Source: Perca fluviatilis (taxonomy: Eukaryota > Chordata > Actinopteri > Perciformes > Percidae). Taken from it: DNA of 64,000 bases. Positions 40,426 through 51,351 of this stretch are shown here, piece after piece (positions within the stretch are counted from its first letter, which is position 1; every line of letters starts with the position of its first letter). The notes below the pieces were generated by a model. That model was not told the DNA's origin, searched no databases, and was given only the letters and a program-made list of their open reading frames with translations. The stretch is from NCBI RefSeq assembly GCF_010015445.1, contig NC_053116.1, forward strand, positions 25,460,607 through 25,524,606, written 5' to 3'. Position numbers and translations under genes: made by a program.

Positions 40426-41734
40426 ATCCACTAGGTTTAGCACTGTGTTTACATTCACACATGTACTCTACGTACAGACACATCCATATGCATACTCCAG
40501 CCCCTCTTTCCTACAGTAATTCATTAAACAGAGGTTTTGTTCCATAGTCAATATTCAGGTATGCTAGGTGTGTTTGTTCATTGTTAGAGCTCACCCAATG
40601 TCACACATGAGTCAGTGAGAAAGGGAAGAATAGTCAACATGAAGTATTCAGCACTGGAATTCCTTTCCTTCATGTGTAAATAAAACTGAATGATACAACT
40701 CAATTTTATTTAGACTTTGAATGTGGCATGGTGTTCCACATTGACTATGTCAGGCAGACTCTTCTCCCCAAAGCAAAACATGATATGTTCCCTTTTTCCC
40801 TTGTGCCACATCTGCACAAAATGCAGTTTTATATGACAAACATTTTAAGTAAACATAACCTTGAATTGTTTTTAGTGACTGTTAAATGAAAAACACAGTA
40901 ATCAAAAATGTTTACAATGTTTGCCTTTGGTAATCTTTTGGAATACAGATGTTTCAGAGCATGAATTCCATTATCATCAGTGGAATGTATTGAAGCAAAC
41001 CTTCACTTACTGTGCTCCAAAAGGATTTTTCCTCATTTTTTCACTCAGTCTGACTCAAGATCATGTTTAATGTAACAAGAAGAAGGAATAATCAAAACAG
41101 CAGTCATTCAGCCCTAAATCTGGTGTCGAGGCTGTGGCTAGACAGGAAATTGATGTGGAGAGAAATGGCTCAGTGGCAAACCTTTACTATTAACTCAGTC
41201 ATGTATGGTAGAGAGATCGGGGCATTCAGCAAAAATTGGGCTCCACACAAGCAGTTTTTTGGTTTTGCCAGACTGTGCTCCCATCAGGTGCGGCCTGTTC
41301 ACACCTCGTTGTCTCCATCCACCTCCACTCGCTGATAATCACGGAGCAGGTCTCTCCTTTTTACACTCCTTCCCTTTTCTCCCACTACAGCTTTGGCCAG
41401 GAAGGAGCTTTCACAACTCAACTTGTGTGGCCACCCAAAAAGTGAGGCTGAGTCCAAAGTTTTGGAGCAACTCTGTACAGCTAGTCCTTGGGTTTCCACA
41501 GGCTTGAGGAAATGAGAAGGAGAAGAGGAAGAGAGTGCATGTGTAATACATAGAGAAACACAGACGAGAGAGAGTGAGAGCTGTGTGGAAGCACACCAGC
41601 TGAGAAAGAAACCTGATTTATTATCACCAAAAATCAATTGCAGATGTCAGCTCACAGATTCTCCCTCTGCCGGCAATTATAGAAACTCACGCAAAGATCC
41701 AGTCAGCCCCATGAGTTTGCCTGCTTATGCACAC

Positions 41735-41831
<97 letters not shown>

Positions 41832-42162
41832 TTTACACTGAGCAGTACAGTATGTATATACGTACCTGTGCATGTTTTTACTCAAAAGCATGCACTCCTG
41901 CACACACCCTTAAATCTGATAAAATCCTAAGGTGCGTTCCAATCGCCTAGTAGTTCCCTGCGAAGTGGACGTCACAGGGTATTCAGCCATGTTAAGTACG
42001 ATTCCAAACCGTAGGGAGCAAAAATGCCCAGTTCAAAGGAAACTGTGAACTGTGTGGGGAAGAACTGAACAGAGGTTCATCACTTTGCCGTTTGTTCACG
42101 AGTAAGATTACCCATCAGTCATCGTGTGTCGCTGGAATAACAGCGTACATACTTATAGATTA
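40426..42162. other. non-coding stretch
   Basis: No gene recognised. It contains the (AC)n tract at 41731-41829. The segment 41935-42160 (GGTGCGTTCCAATCGC, AGTTCCCTGCGAAGTGG) resembles the end of a familiar fish repeat, but no partner end was found. Confidence 0.4.
41731..41829. repeat. (AC)n microsatellite
   Basis: About 49 AC units with one GC interruption near the start. Confidence 0.97.
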
Positions 42163-42533
42163 CAGTTTTTTCCAACTGCTTACACACAAAATCTTTTCAT
42201 GCCACACGATTTTTGAAACTCAACGTGCAAAACTACACAGCAAATCTCCAAAACCATAAGCTATTTCTCAGCCTTTCACTCAGTTTTCAATTTCATAAAA
42301 CACTTCTTTCAAAACACTACACACAATTCTCTAAGACACAAAAATCTAACAGGAAGTGACTTGCTTTCCTTTTCTAAACACAACCAATCAAAATGCTACA
42401 CTTATTTACCAGGGCACACACACACACACACTCCTCACATTTGCAAACACATTGTCATAACTGAACACTAACCAATCACTGCTTTAGTATAGGCCTATAC
42501 ATAGGTCAAAGGTCAGATTACCCGTTTTGAACA

Positions 42534-42703
42534 ATGGATGCCAACATGAGACAGAGAGCAAGGGGAGGAGGAGGGAGAGACAGGGGACAACAACAAGGAG
42601 TAGGAGGAGGGAAGAAGAGGAAGGAGAGCCATCGATCAGGGCCACACTTATTCATCATGTGATCAACCACGGATTGACCATGAGAGAAACCCATCTTGAG
42701 TAG
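42534..42703 (+). pseudogene. N-terminal remnant of a Tc1/IS630-type transposase
   Basis: ATG at 42534 opens a 42-codon Arg/Gly-rich frame (MRQRARGGGG near the start, then GGGKKRKESH) that stops at 42660-42662. A different frame over 42639-42703 reads ATLIHHVINHGLTMRE and then stops; this looks like the start of a helix-turn-helix. The Gly/Arg-rich leader followed by an INHGLTMREA-type helix is what I associate with fish IS630-like transposases, so a frameshift between the two parts is the likely explanation. No DDE residues remain. Family assignment is from memory of the pattern and is unverified. Confidence 0.45.
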
Positions 42704-42814
42704 CTTTACAGTGGCGTCCATACTGCATGCAACTATCTAATGACTATTTCAGCATTATAAATCAATCAGACTTTGTTTTGCACAAAGTGCATTCAATTCC
42801 CCCCCTCCCGCCCC

Positions 42815-42815
<1 letters not shown>

Positions 42816-42894
<79 letters not shown>
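42816..42894. repeat. (CA)n microsatellite
   Basis: About 39 CA units inside the Tc1/mariner-type element, after a CCCCCTCCCGCCCC tract. Confidence 0.97.
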
Positions 42895-42895
<1 letters not shown>

Positions 42896-43337
42896 TCTTT
42901 ATTGTAAAAATGATACCTTTGGTTTACATATTTTGTTTGTACTTTTGTTTTCTTGTTTCATGCTACTGTATACAACATCGTGCTACTCTTACAAACGTAA
43001 TGTTTTACCCAATCAATATGTTTCACAGTGCACTTTTCAACCACATTCAGCAGATTACTTTCTCTCTAGAACATTGTAAATGTTGATATAAGCCTATGAA
43101 AGACAAAAGAGCTTTAGAATTAGAACAACAGTGTGTACATGGTATATCCAAAAATGTACTATTATGAAAAAAGTGTCATTTTGAGATGTGTTTATGGCAT
43201 TTTGAATGCAGTGTTTCATTTTGAAGGAGATGTGAGGCATTTAGCAATTTGTGTGTGCAGTTTTGGGAATTGTGTGTAGAGTTTTGAAAAAAGGAGACAT
43301 AGTTTTGAAAATGTGTGTAAGCAGTTGGAAAAAACTG

Positions 43338-44371
43338 TAATCAAATCCCATTTATTGACAAGATACACACATTTCAGTAGAATACGTTGTGTAATGGTAT
43401 CAGTTTTTGGTATATACTTTGGTTCAGTAGTGTAAAATTTGTTTTACGTTACCAGGTTAACGCATAGAGGAAGCGATATCAGCCTTTCACCCACCTGGAT
43501 TATTTCCAGTTGATCTCTCTAAATGAATGCCAATGACGGATAATGAAGATGTCCATAAAAAGCATTAGTGGTGTGATGTAAGCAATAATTCTCCCCGGAA
43601 AGATTTCTACCCTCAAGCTTTTTTCCTGCTGCATGTTCTTCCACTACGTCTGCCATTATGTGCTATTTCAAGTCATTACTGTAATCACCAAACCATCCTC
43701 TGGATTAAGCATAATCTCTCTATAGATTTTTGGATTTCATTGTTTAGAAGAAGGAAGATGTGAACTTGATAATGGCTAACATAAATCATGAGAGCACGGT
43801 TGAAATGTGATTTTTATCCAGCATTGTGCTGTATTTGCACATAAGCACAGAGTCAGAGAAAATTGTCTTGAATGTATGTTCTGATTGTCTGACTCATCAG
43901 TCAGACATCAACCACCGACTAAAGCCCTTGTGGATTTAAAGGATGACACAAAGAAAAGGATAGCAACAGGGCTTAGTTTGTGCCAGAACCCTCCACATAA
44001 AGACTAGCAACTATTGTGTGGGATCCAGCACTTCCTCTGGCACCATTTACATCTAGTACTTAGATAAATACTTAATGGTATCAGTTTTAGACATTACTTC
44101 ATCACTCAGCGTTTATTCCTTTTTATATTGTGTTAGAAGGCACTGCAGCCAATCAGTCAGACATTAATCAGGAATATGTTCAGTCCAGCGTCAGTTAACG
44201 TTTGCAGCAATGCTAGCACACTGACACCTGCCATCAGACATGGCCAGCAGAAGGAACTAGAAGAGAACTTGGAATCACACAAGGCTTAATGGATGTTTTG
44301 CTGTAGGCAGGAGTGGAGCAGGTGAAGATTTTAGCAGTTTATTGTTCATCTGTATTCTAGGCTGGATTGTC
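43338..44371. other. non-coding stretch, nothing recognised
   Basis: No reading frame of note, no repeat ends, no RNA gene. The last ten bases are the TSD of the next element. Confidence 0.45.
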
Positions 44372-44381
44372 ACATCAGATG

Positions 44382-44820
44382 TAGTCTATATCTTTGACGT
44401 TCCACTTCCGGGATTGCTCCGGTGCCACAGGAAATTCCGCCGGGTGCGTGTATTTTCGCCGATTTCCATTTCCTTACGCTTTCTTTTTGTGGGGATTTTA
44501 AACTCCCAACACAAGCAGCAGGGGAAATCCAGACAGCTAGCTAGACCATCTGCCCAATCTGAGTTTTCTCTCGCACGACTATTTTGCAGCGGCTCCGTGT
44601 GGAGCTTAGCACCGCCTATGACGATTGTGATTGGTATAAAGAAATGCCGTTTATTTCTTTTTATAATATGAAAAATAAATGAAACATTTGATCACAAAAA
44701 AAAAAGAGAAAGAAATGCCATTAAACCAGAGCACGTTTTTCTCCCATCCCAGAATGCTGCGTGGAGTAGCCAGACCCTCCTCCGCTCAGCAGCGTGTGGA
44801 TGGTCTGGCAAAGCGAGACT
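44382..44820. mobile_element. MITE with TAGTCT ends and 9-10 bp TSD
   Basis: It begins TAGTCTATATCTTTGACG and ends TCTGGCAAAGCGAGACT(A). The flanking direct repeat is ACATCAGATG (44372-44381 and 44821-44830). If the final A belongs to the element (TAGTCT...AGACTA), the TSD is the 9-bp CATCAGATG. It contains CTTCCGGGATTGCTCCGG and no transposase. A truncated relative lies at 51853-51962. A 9-10 bp TSD points to a Mutator-like mobiliser; this is an inference. Confidence 0.82.
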
Positions 44821-44830
44821 ACATCAGATG

Positions 44831-45943
44831 CAACAATACTCTGGATAGAAACCTGATGTGCTCACACCTGCTTTATCAGGGCTGTCTTGTCTAGTTTTAG
44901 AATCTAGGTGTTCAGTCTGGTTTAGGCACTGTGTTTGATCCGTTCTGTGAACCTTCCCCCCCCCCCTCAACCTTCCCTGACTCAAATTAAGCACTGGACA
45001 GCAAAGTTACTAATTTTGGTTTAATTTATCAGGCACGCATGTACAAAGTGAAACACTGTTTACAGTGGTGATTCCTTCCACACACATAGTGGACATGATA
45101 ATCCCTGAGCCAAGTTGGTGTCAATTCCGAATCTTGAAGCCAAGTCTGAGAAGTCATGCTTGTGGTCTGAGTCAGGGTGGAAAACAAAAGACCAAACGTA
45201 TACAACATGCTCTGTATGTTTGTGTTGTTGGTGTTGCGTTGCTGCAGCGCTGTGTTGCACACAGCACTGCATTCACAAGCTCTGACATCATAAATTGGAG
45301 ACAAACTGTAAGCAAAGGTAGATGTTGTAAAAGGATAATGTGAATGTGGGAACTACTTGCATCAAAGAAGTTGCTGTAACATTGTTGTAAGAATATGTGC
45401 GAGTGAACAAGTGGAAACAATGACTTCACTGTCCTGTAGCCAAAGTCGTCATCACTGAGAGTAGGATGTTTCAAACAAAGCAGAACTGCTCCATATAGGG
45501 ACCACATTAATACAGTATTTGCCACTAACAATAATAAATTATACAGTATTTAGACTAGCAAATTGTGCTGTGCAAAGCATTTGAATTTACAGAATAAAAA
45601 TGAAATACTGTCTAAATTTTCAATAGGCCTGGCTTTTCTGATTGAAGTCCAGAACGTAGGTCAGCAAGGACATTCCTTCTATATGCAAAAATAATGCAAA
45701 CAAGCTTGTAATGACTCATAATAACAAATGCACATGGTTGTGTTTGCAACAGTGGCAGTAATGAGCCCTATCACATGTGGCGGTGCAGGTAACATGAGAA
45801 ACGTGCAGCCATGGATAGATAGTTCTTTTTGTGAAAGCCAGAAATATTCAGAAGCACACCTTAACAGTCTGCAAAAGTGTGTACTGTATGTCCCTGTATT
45901 TTGTGATGTGTATGTTTTAGGCAGCAAGAGAAAGAGGGAAACC
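44831..45943. other. non-coding stretch, nothing recognised
   Basis: Several overlapping frames of 70-119 codons on both strands have no domain character. No repeat boundary seen. Confidence 0.4.
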
Positions 45944-46097
45944 AACATGGCATCATGACTTTGCGTAAACATACACGCCACTTTCCTAAAGCCAAATGGC
46001 GTGTTATCTGTAAAAAGCGATTATGCGTCTTGATAACACGCCAAAATGGCATACTAATTGGCGTGTCATACATACGCCACTTTATGAGATCAGTCTG
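45944..46097 (-). mobile_element. copy 3 of the 910-1563 repeat family, internally deleted (154 bp)
   Basis: Both termini are kept: the AACATGGCATCATGACTTTGCG-type end on the left (46 bp shared style with copy 1) and the complement of CAGACTGATCTCAT on the right (ends 46097). The 8-bp TSD has one mismatch: GGGAAACC (45936-45943) and GGGAAACA (46098-46105). The tandem TTTTCCTAAACCC region and tRNA-like part are absent, so this is a minimal derivative that still seems to have been mobile. Confidence 0.75.
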
Positions 46098-46127
46098 GGG
46101 AAACAGAGGCCTTACTGAGACAGTTAA

Positions 46128-46987
46128 AGTGATGGTTCGGAGTAATTCACCCTAGGGTCCTTTGCACCATGACCTCGAGCCAAACACCCCCTCAGAAGCT
46201 TTTTTCACCTGGGTCGAACATTGGGAGAGTTAGCTAGAGTAGCGTTATCAGCTGAATAGCTTAGCGCAGGGGCTAATGGACCCACGTTTGTATCTTGTAA
46301 GTTACCCCACTAATAATGCCCGAAATGGTACCAAACGTCTACAAGTAGTACAAATAGGTTATGCTCTCATAAAACAATAGATTGGAAAGTTTGTAAGTAC
46401 ACCAGAAGTTTATGAACACTTGCCTGCTCTCTTCAGCTCTCTGTTGCTGCTGCTGCTGCTGCTGCTACCTGCAGTTAGACGAGTGCTTAGGGCCGTCTAC
46501 AAATTACTACACCGAAAAGAGATACAACAAAAATATTTATTAATTTAATGATTAAATAAGGTAATGTCTCCAAACTTACCTCAATTATTACTTGTCTCCT
46601 GCTAGTTATACTACAGCACTTACTTAAGTAAGTCCCTAAGCACTGGTCTTACAGCATCAGCAACAACAGCAGAGAGCAGAAGCCAGCAGGCAAGTGTTAT
46701 TTACATAAACTTCTGGTGTACTTACAAACTTTCCAATCCATTGTTTTATTCATAACCTATTTGTACTACTTGTAGACGTTTGGTATCATTTCGGGCATTA
46801 TTAGTGGGGTAACTTACGAGATACAAATGTGGATCCATTAGCCCCTGCGCTAAGCTATTCAGCTGATAACGCTACTCTACGCTAACTCTCCCAATGTTCG
46901 ACCGAGGTGAAAAAAGCTTCTGGGGGGGTGTTTGGCTCGAGGTCATGGTGCAAAGGACCCTAGGGTGAATTACTCCGAACCATCACT
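46128..46987. mobile_element. TTAA-flanked hairpin MITE, 860 bp
   Basis: It begins AGTGATGGTTCGGAGTAATT and ends with the exact inverse. TTAA lies at 46124-46127 and 46988-46991. The inverted arms span about 46128-46490 and 46630-46987 with high identity and leave an AT-rich loop of about 140 bp. A CTG/GCT repeat sits in the left arm at about 46447-46467, with a CAG/CAA counterpart in the right arm. There is no coding frame. I recognise the terminal sequence as a widespread percomorph miniature element. Confidence 0.9.
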
Positions 46988-46991
46988 TTAA

Positions 46992-47649
46992 GCGTTGCCA
47001 GCAGGCTGTGCACAGTCGTATGTCCGCCCAAAGCTAGTGCTATAATTGTAAAATACTGTATGTGTTCTGTTGTCTAGTTCATATAACCGTAAAACAATAT
47101 AAAATTGTGAACTGTAAAAGCACAATTGCTTTAGAAACACTCACCTGCTTCTGAGTTATCCAACAACAGAACCACATCCTGCACAAGATAGTTTAGTGTT
47201 GGACTTATGTACTTTTGAATCCTGGATGAAATGCATGTAAATATTGTTTTTTTTTTCTTCTTCTTCGTTTTCTACAAAAAGGTTATCAAAAAACCCAATG
47301 GGCTGATGTAGACAACACAGTTGGGTGCTACCCACAGTTGTTCACAATTGGCCTATGGCATTAGGAACAACCGATAATTAAAAAGTATGCGCCTTGTGAG
47401 TGTGTTGATGTTTTCAGAAAATGTCAGAAAGGCAGCCAACACAACTTACTCCAAAATATTTGCAAATTACAGATTTCAAGTTTTCTGTAGCTTAATGCTA
47501 ATGCTTATAAACAGCAGGTGGCTCCCTCCATATCAATTAAATGTCATTAGCCACAGAGTCGACTTCATTCTATATTGCCGGCATAAATTGTGTCCAAATT
47601 GAGGAGACAATAGATTTCTTTTCCCCAAAAAAAAGGTTGATCGCCTGAT
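46992..47649. other. non-coding stretch, nothing recognised
   Basis: AT-rich, with a short T/C tract near 47247-47270. No frame with domain character. Confidence 0.4.
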
Positions 47650-47889
47650 TAAAGTCTCCTAAATGCAGAAGAACAGTCATGGTAGCACTGTATTTTAAAT
47701 CAAACTTTCAAAGTCTCTGTGTGTTATATTAGATCCAGACTTCTCTGTTCACACAGCCTTTCATTTCAGGACAATGTCCCAAACAGCATATTTTCCCCTT
47801 ATAATAATTCCCAGGCAGACACTGTATTTCCTTTTGTTTGTCAAAAATCTATCCACTCATAATCTATCCATTAGGCATCCTTTCTTATG
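47650..47889 (+). pseudogene. LINE reverse-transcriptase fragment
   Basis: From 47699 an open frame reads SKSLCVILDPDFSVHTAFHF and continues to a stop at 47887-47889. The KSLGVxLDxDLSF-type motif, lying C-terminal to the catalytic core, is characteristic of reverse transcriptases of the L2/Rex1/Maui kind of LINE. Immediately upstream another frame reads NAE...TVMVALYF, consistent with the preceding part of the same domain after a frameshift. There is no YxDD catalytic motif and no endonuclease here, so it is a dead scrap of under 100 residues. Confidence 0.5.
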
Positions 47890-48979
47890 AGGATTACATT
47901 AATATACTTTACTTTCTATGTTCTATACTGTAGTGTATAATGTGTACGTAAACACATTCAGTGTCTTCAAAGGTAAAATAGACACATTGCTTTGGTTTAG
48001 TTTTTCTTTAACTCTCTTTTTTATGTTGCGTGAAAAGTCATATCTCCAGCATTTAGAGAGATAAATGATCCTACAGATCTTATCTTTACTTTACTTTATT
48101 CTTTATTCAGGACACACAAAAAAAGTCCATAGCACAATACAAAACCTAGCAAAAGACAGACAAATACAAGACAAAACACATACAATAAGAAATGACTACG
48201 ACAGTAAGAGTTCCAGAATACACAAAAAAAGTTCAGATATTATTGTATATACTAAAATGCCAATGGTTCCACAATCTATCCTTATCCTATCATACATTAC
48301 TGATTTAATAGTTCTCTATAAACCCATGTATGTCAGCTCACAGGATTCAGGACTGCTTGTTTTGCCTCCTGTTTTAATGAAATCAGCTGGAGTCTTACAG
48401 TACCAACAGCTTACTGTCCTTCACATGTGCTGTCTCATTTCTTTTATTCCAGTTTCATATAGTCTAGTATCTACCTGAAATTCCCACTGTACAAACCTTT
48501 TTTTCTCTCCTTATTCTTTCTTGCTTCTTTCCGTTTCCACTACAGTATGAGTGTCTGCTGTTTTTGTATCATTTAGATCTGAATTAATGCCCTCACATAA
48601 ACAGTGCTATGCCAAAATACACATTTTGATAGGTGTGATGCAGAGCCACACATTGTCCCAGTTCCTGTTGCTCTCTTTTGCTCTGTAAAACTCTCAGTGA
48701 CCTGTGTATGTGCATTTTAAAAACAGTTAAAGGTGTATACATTGCAGTTTGGTTACATTTGCAGTTAGGTTTTAGTTTGGTTCCTAAAAACAGCAAAGAC
48801 TAACTTAAAAAAATTGAAAATGAAAATAAAGTGTTAGGAGTGCATCCAGCAGTTTTCACTGTTTATGACAAACCTCTAGGTTCAATTTGATCAATATGCT
48901 GTTGTCTTGTTTAAATTCAGTGAAGTAAGAGTGATGCAGATGTATGATGGCTGTCACAACTGGCTTCACGTAACACACA
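47890..48979. other. non-coding stretch
   Basis: A 137-codon plus-strand frame (48065-48478) has no recognisable domain. Its start (TTTATTCTTTATTCAGGACACACAAAAAAAG) could be a LINE or other retroposon tail on the minus strand, but this is uncertain. Confidence 0.35.
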
Positions 48980-50550
48980 CAGTACAGGCCAAAAGTTTGG
49001 ACACACCTTCTCATTCAATGCGTTTCCTTTATTTTCATGACTATTTACATTGTAGATTCTCACTGAAGGCATCAAAACTATGAATGAACACATATGGAAT
49101 TATGTACTTAACAAAAAAGTGTGAAATAACTGAAAACGTGTCTTATATTTTAGATTCCTCAAAGTAGCCACCCTTTGCTTTTTTGATAGCGCTGCAAACA
49201 CTTGGTGTTCTCTCAATGAGCTTCATGAGGTAGTCACCTGAAATGGTTTTCACTTCACAGGTGTGCTTTGTCAGGGTTAGTTAGTGGATTTTTTTCCCTT
49301 ATTAATGGAGTTGGGACCATCAGTTGTGTTGTGCAGAAGTCAGGTTGATACACAGCCGACAGCCCTATTGGACAACTGTTAGAATTCATATTATGGCTAG
49401 AACCAATCAGCTAAGTAAAGAGAAACGAGTGGCCATCATTACTTTAACAAATGAAGGTCAGTCAGTCCGGAAAATTGCGAAAACTTTGAATGTGTCCCCA
49501 AGTGCAGTCGCAAAAACCATCAAGTGCTACAACAAAACTAGCTCACATGAGGACCGCCCCAGGAAAGGAAGACCAAGAGTCACCTCTGCTGCTGAGGATA
49601 AGTTCATCCGAGTCACCAGCCTCAGAACTCGCAAGTTAACAGCAGCTCAGATTAGAGACCAGATGAATGTCACACAGAGTTCTAGCAGCAGACACCTCTC
49701 TAGAACAACTGTTAAGGAGAGGCAACAAGCAGAAGAGATTTGTTTGGGCCAAGAAACACAAGGAATGGACATTAGACCAGTGGAAATCTGTGCTTTGGTC
49801 TGATGAGTCCAAATTTGAGATCTTTGGTTCCAACCGCCGTGTCTTTGTGCGACGCAGAAAAGGTGAACGGATGGATTCTACATACCTGGTTCCCACCGTG
49901 AAGCATGGAGGAGGAGGTGTGATGGTGTGGGGGTGCTTTGCTGGTGACACTGTTGGGGATTTATTCAAAATTGAAGGCATACTGAACCAGCATGGCTACC
50001 ACAGCATCCTGCAGCGACATGCCATCCCAATCCGGTTTGCGTTTAGTTGGACCATCATTTATTTTTCAACAGGACAATGACCCCAAACACACCTCCAGGC
50101 TGTGTAAGAGCTATTTGACCAAGAAGGAGAGTGATGGAGTGCTGCGCCAGATGACCTGGCCTCCACAGTCACCAGACCTGAACCCAATCAAGATGGTTTG
50201 GGGTGAGCTGGACCGCAGAGTGAAGGCAAAAGGGCCAACAAGTGCTAAGCATCTCTGGGAACTCCTTCAAGACTGTTGGAAAACCATTTCAGGTGACGAC
50301 CTCTTGAAGCTCATCAAGAGAATGCCAAGAGTGTGCAAAGCAGTAATCAGAGCAAAGGGTGGCTACTTTGAAGAAACTAGAATATAAGACATGTTTTCAG
50401 TTATTTCATACTTTATTGTTAAGTACATAATTCCATATGTGTTCATTCATAGTTTTGATGCCTTTAGTGAGAATCTACAATGTAAATAGTCATGAAAATA
50501 AAGGAAACACACTGAATGAGAAGGTGTGTCCAAACCTTTGGCCTGTACTG
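48980..50550 (+). mobile_element. Tc1-type transposon, 1571 bp, full-length but inactive
   Basis: The termini are CAGTACAGGCCAAAAGTTTG and its inverse. TA follows the right end (50551-50552); the left flank is CA, a likely C/T decay of the TA. The terminal inverted repeats are about 271 bp each (48980-49250 and 50280-50550), and the right one includes the last ~36 codons of the transposase gene. Between them lies a single transposase gene with two frame breaks. It is intact in structure but dead in coding capacity. Confidence 0.93.
49393..50387 (+). pseudogene. Tc1-type (DD38E-spaced) transposase, frameshifted
   Basis: The start is the ATG reading MARTNQLSKEKRVAII at 49393; upstream in-frame codons are ordinary leader. 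Segment 1 (49393 to about 49700) carries the paired-like helix-turn-helix DNA-binding region with RKGRPR (GRPR-like motif) and AAQIRDQMN. Segment 2 (about 49690-50031) is in another frame and has RFVWAKKH, WSDESKF (first catalytic Asp) and the Gly-rich KHGGGGVMVWGCF box. Segment 3 (about 50032-50387) is in a third frame, with FQQDNDPKH (second Asp) and SPDLNPIKMVW. The third acidic residue is Lys (NPIK, where the family has NPIE). There are 38 residues between the second Asp and this position, the DD38E spacing described for the Intruder group, not the usual DD34E. The segment 1/2 junction appears to lack roughly 15-20 residues, and an extra base near 50031 causes the second shift. It cannot be catalytic. 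Confidence 0.9.
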
Positions 50551-51051
50551 TATGTATACACATACATGCATTAAAAACATTCATGTTTTTACAATGTTAC
50601 TAGCTTCATCTGAAGGTTTAAAAAAGAAGATGACAAATCCAAAATTCCGAGCTGCTATGCACCCAAACTGTAATTTGGGGTACTGACAATATGATTAATG
50701 AGCAGTTCATTACTGCGACAAGGGACTGACCCTATGACAAATGTAATGTTCAGTGCTATGATAAATGTGGCGCAGTGATGACACAGTATTAGCACAGCCA
50801 ACCTAATCAGAGGTTAATATGTTGGTTTACACTAACTTACCGATCTGTGGGCTAGATAAAAATAAAGCACAGCCTAATTAGTATGTTTATGAGAGCACTT
50901 TCATTTTGATAGACGACCACGCGGTGTTCAGTGCCGCTAGCTGGCATGGCTAGCCTAATGTAAACACCTTAATGTCCAGCGCTCTCAGTGACAGACCAAG
51001 TTGTAAAAACATTTACGGGATTAAGAGGATGGTGGGGGGTCAATAATGAAT

Positions 51052-51066
51052 TGTGTGTGTGTGTGT

Positions 51067-51098
<32 letters not shown>

Positions 51099-51104
51099 CT
51101 GTGT
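51052..51104. repeat. (GT)n microsatellite, interrupted
   Basis: GT units with CT and GC interruptions. Confidence 0.9.
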
Positions 51105-51303
51105 TTGCAAGTGTTTGATAGGGGTCAGGTGATATACTACCAAGGCAGTTTTTCTGCTGAGTGGAGTGCTTTGGAAATGGTGTTAAGACTTTTTTTTTTC
51201 TCATTTTCTTTACTTGTTGGAGAAAACTTGTTCATGAATAAATGCCAGCACTGTTTCTCTGTTATTCCTCCAGGGCGCCAGGCTAATAGTGTACACTCCA
51301 TAG

Positions 51304-51312
<9 letters not shown>

Positions 51313-51348
<36 letters not shown>
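51313..51348. repeat. (AC)n microsatellite
   Basis: Eighteen AC units following TACATACATAC. Confidence 0.95.

Positions 51349-51351
<3 letters not shown>

Larger units (their letters stand above)
42163..43337 (+). mobile_element. Tc1/mariner-type element, 1175 bp, internally deleted
   Basis: The ends are CAGTTTTTTCCAACTGCTTA and its near-exact inverse, each flanked by TA (42161-42162 and 43338-43339). Further subterminal inverted similarity covers CAAAACTACACACA-like words. A broken 5' coding remnant (42534-42703) is followed by unrelated-looking sequence and a (CA)n tract at 42816-42894; most of the transposase is missing. The TA target and terminal structure are the strongest evidence. 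Confidence 0.75.
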
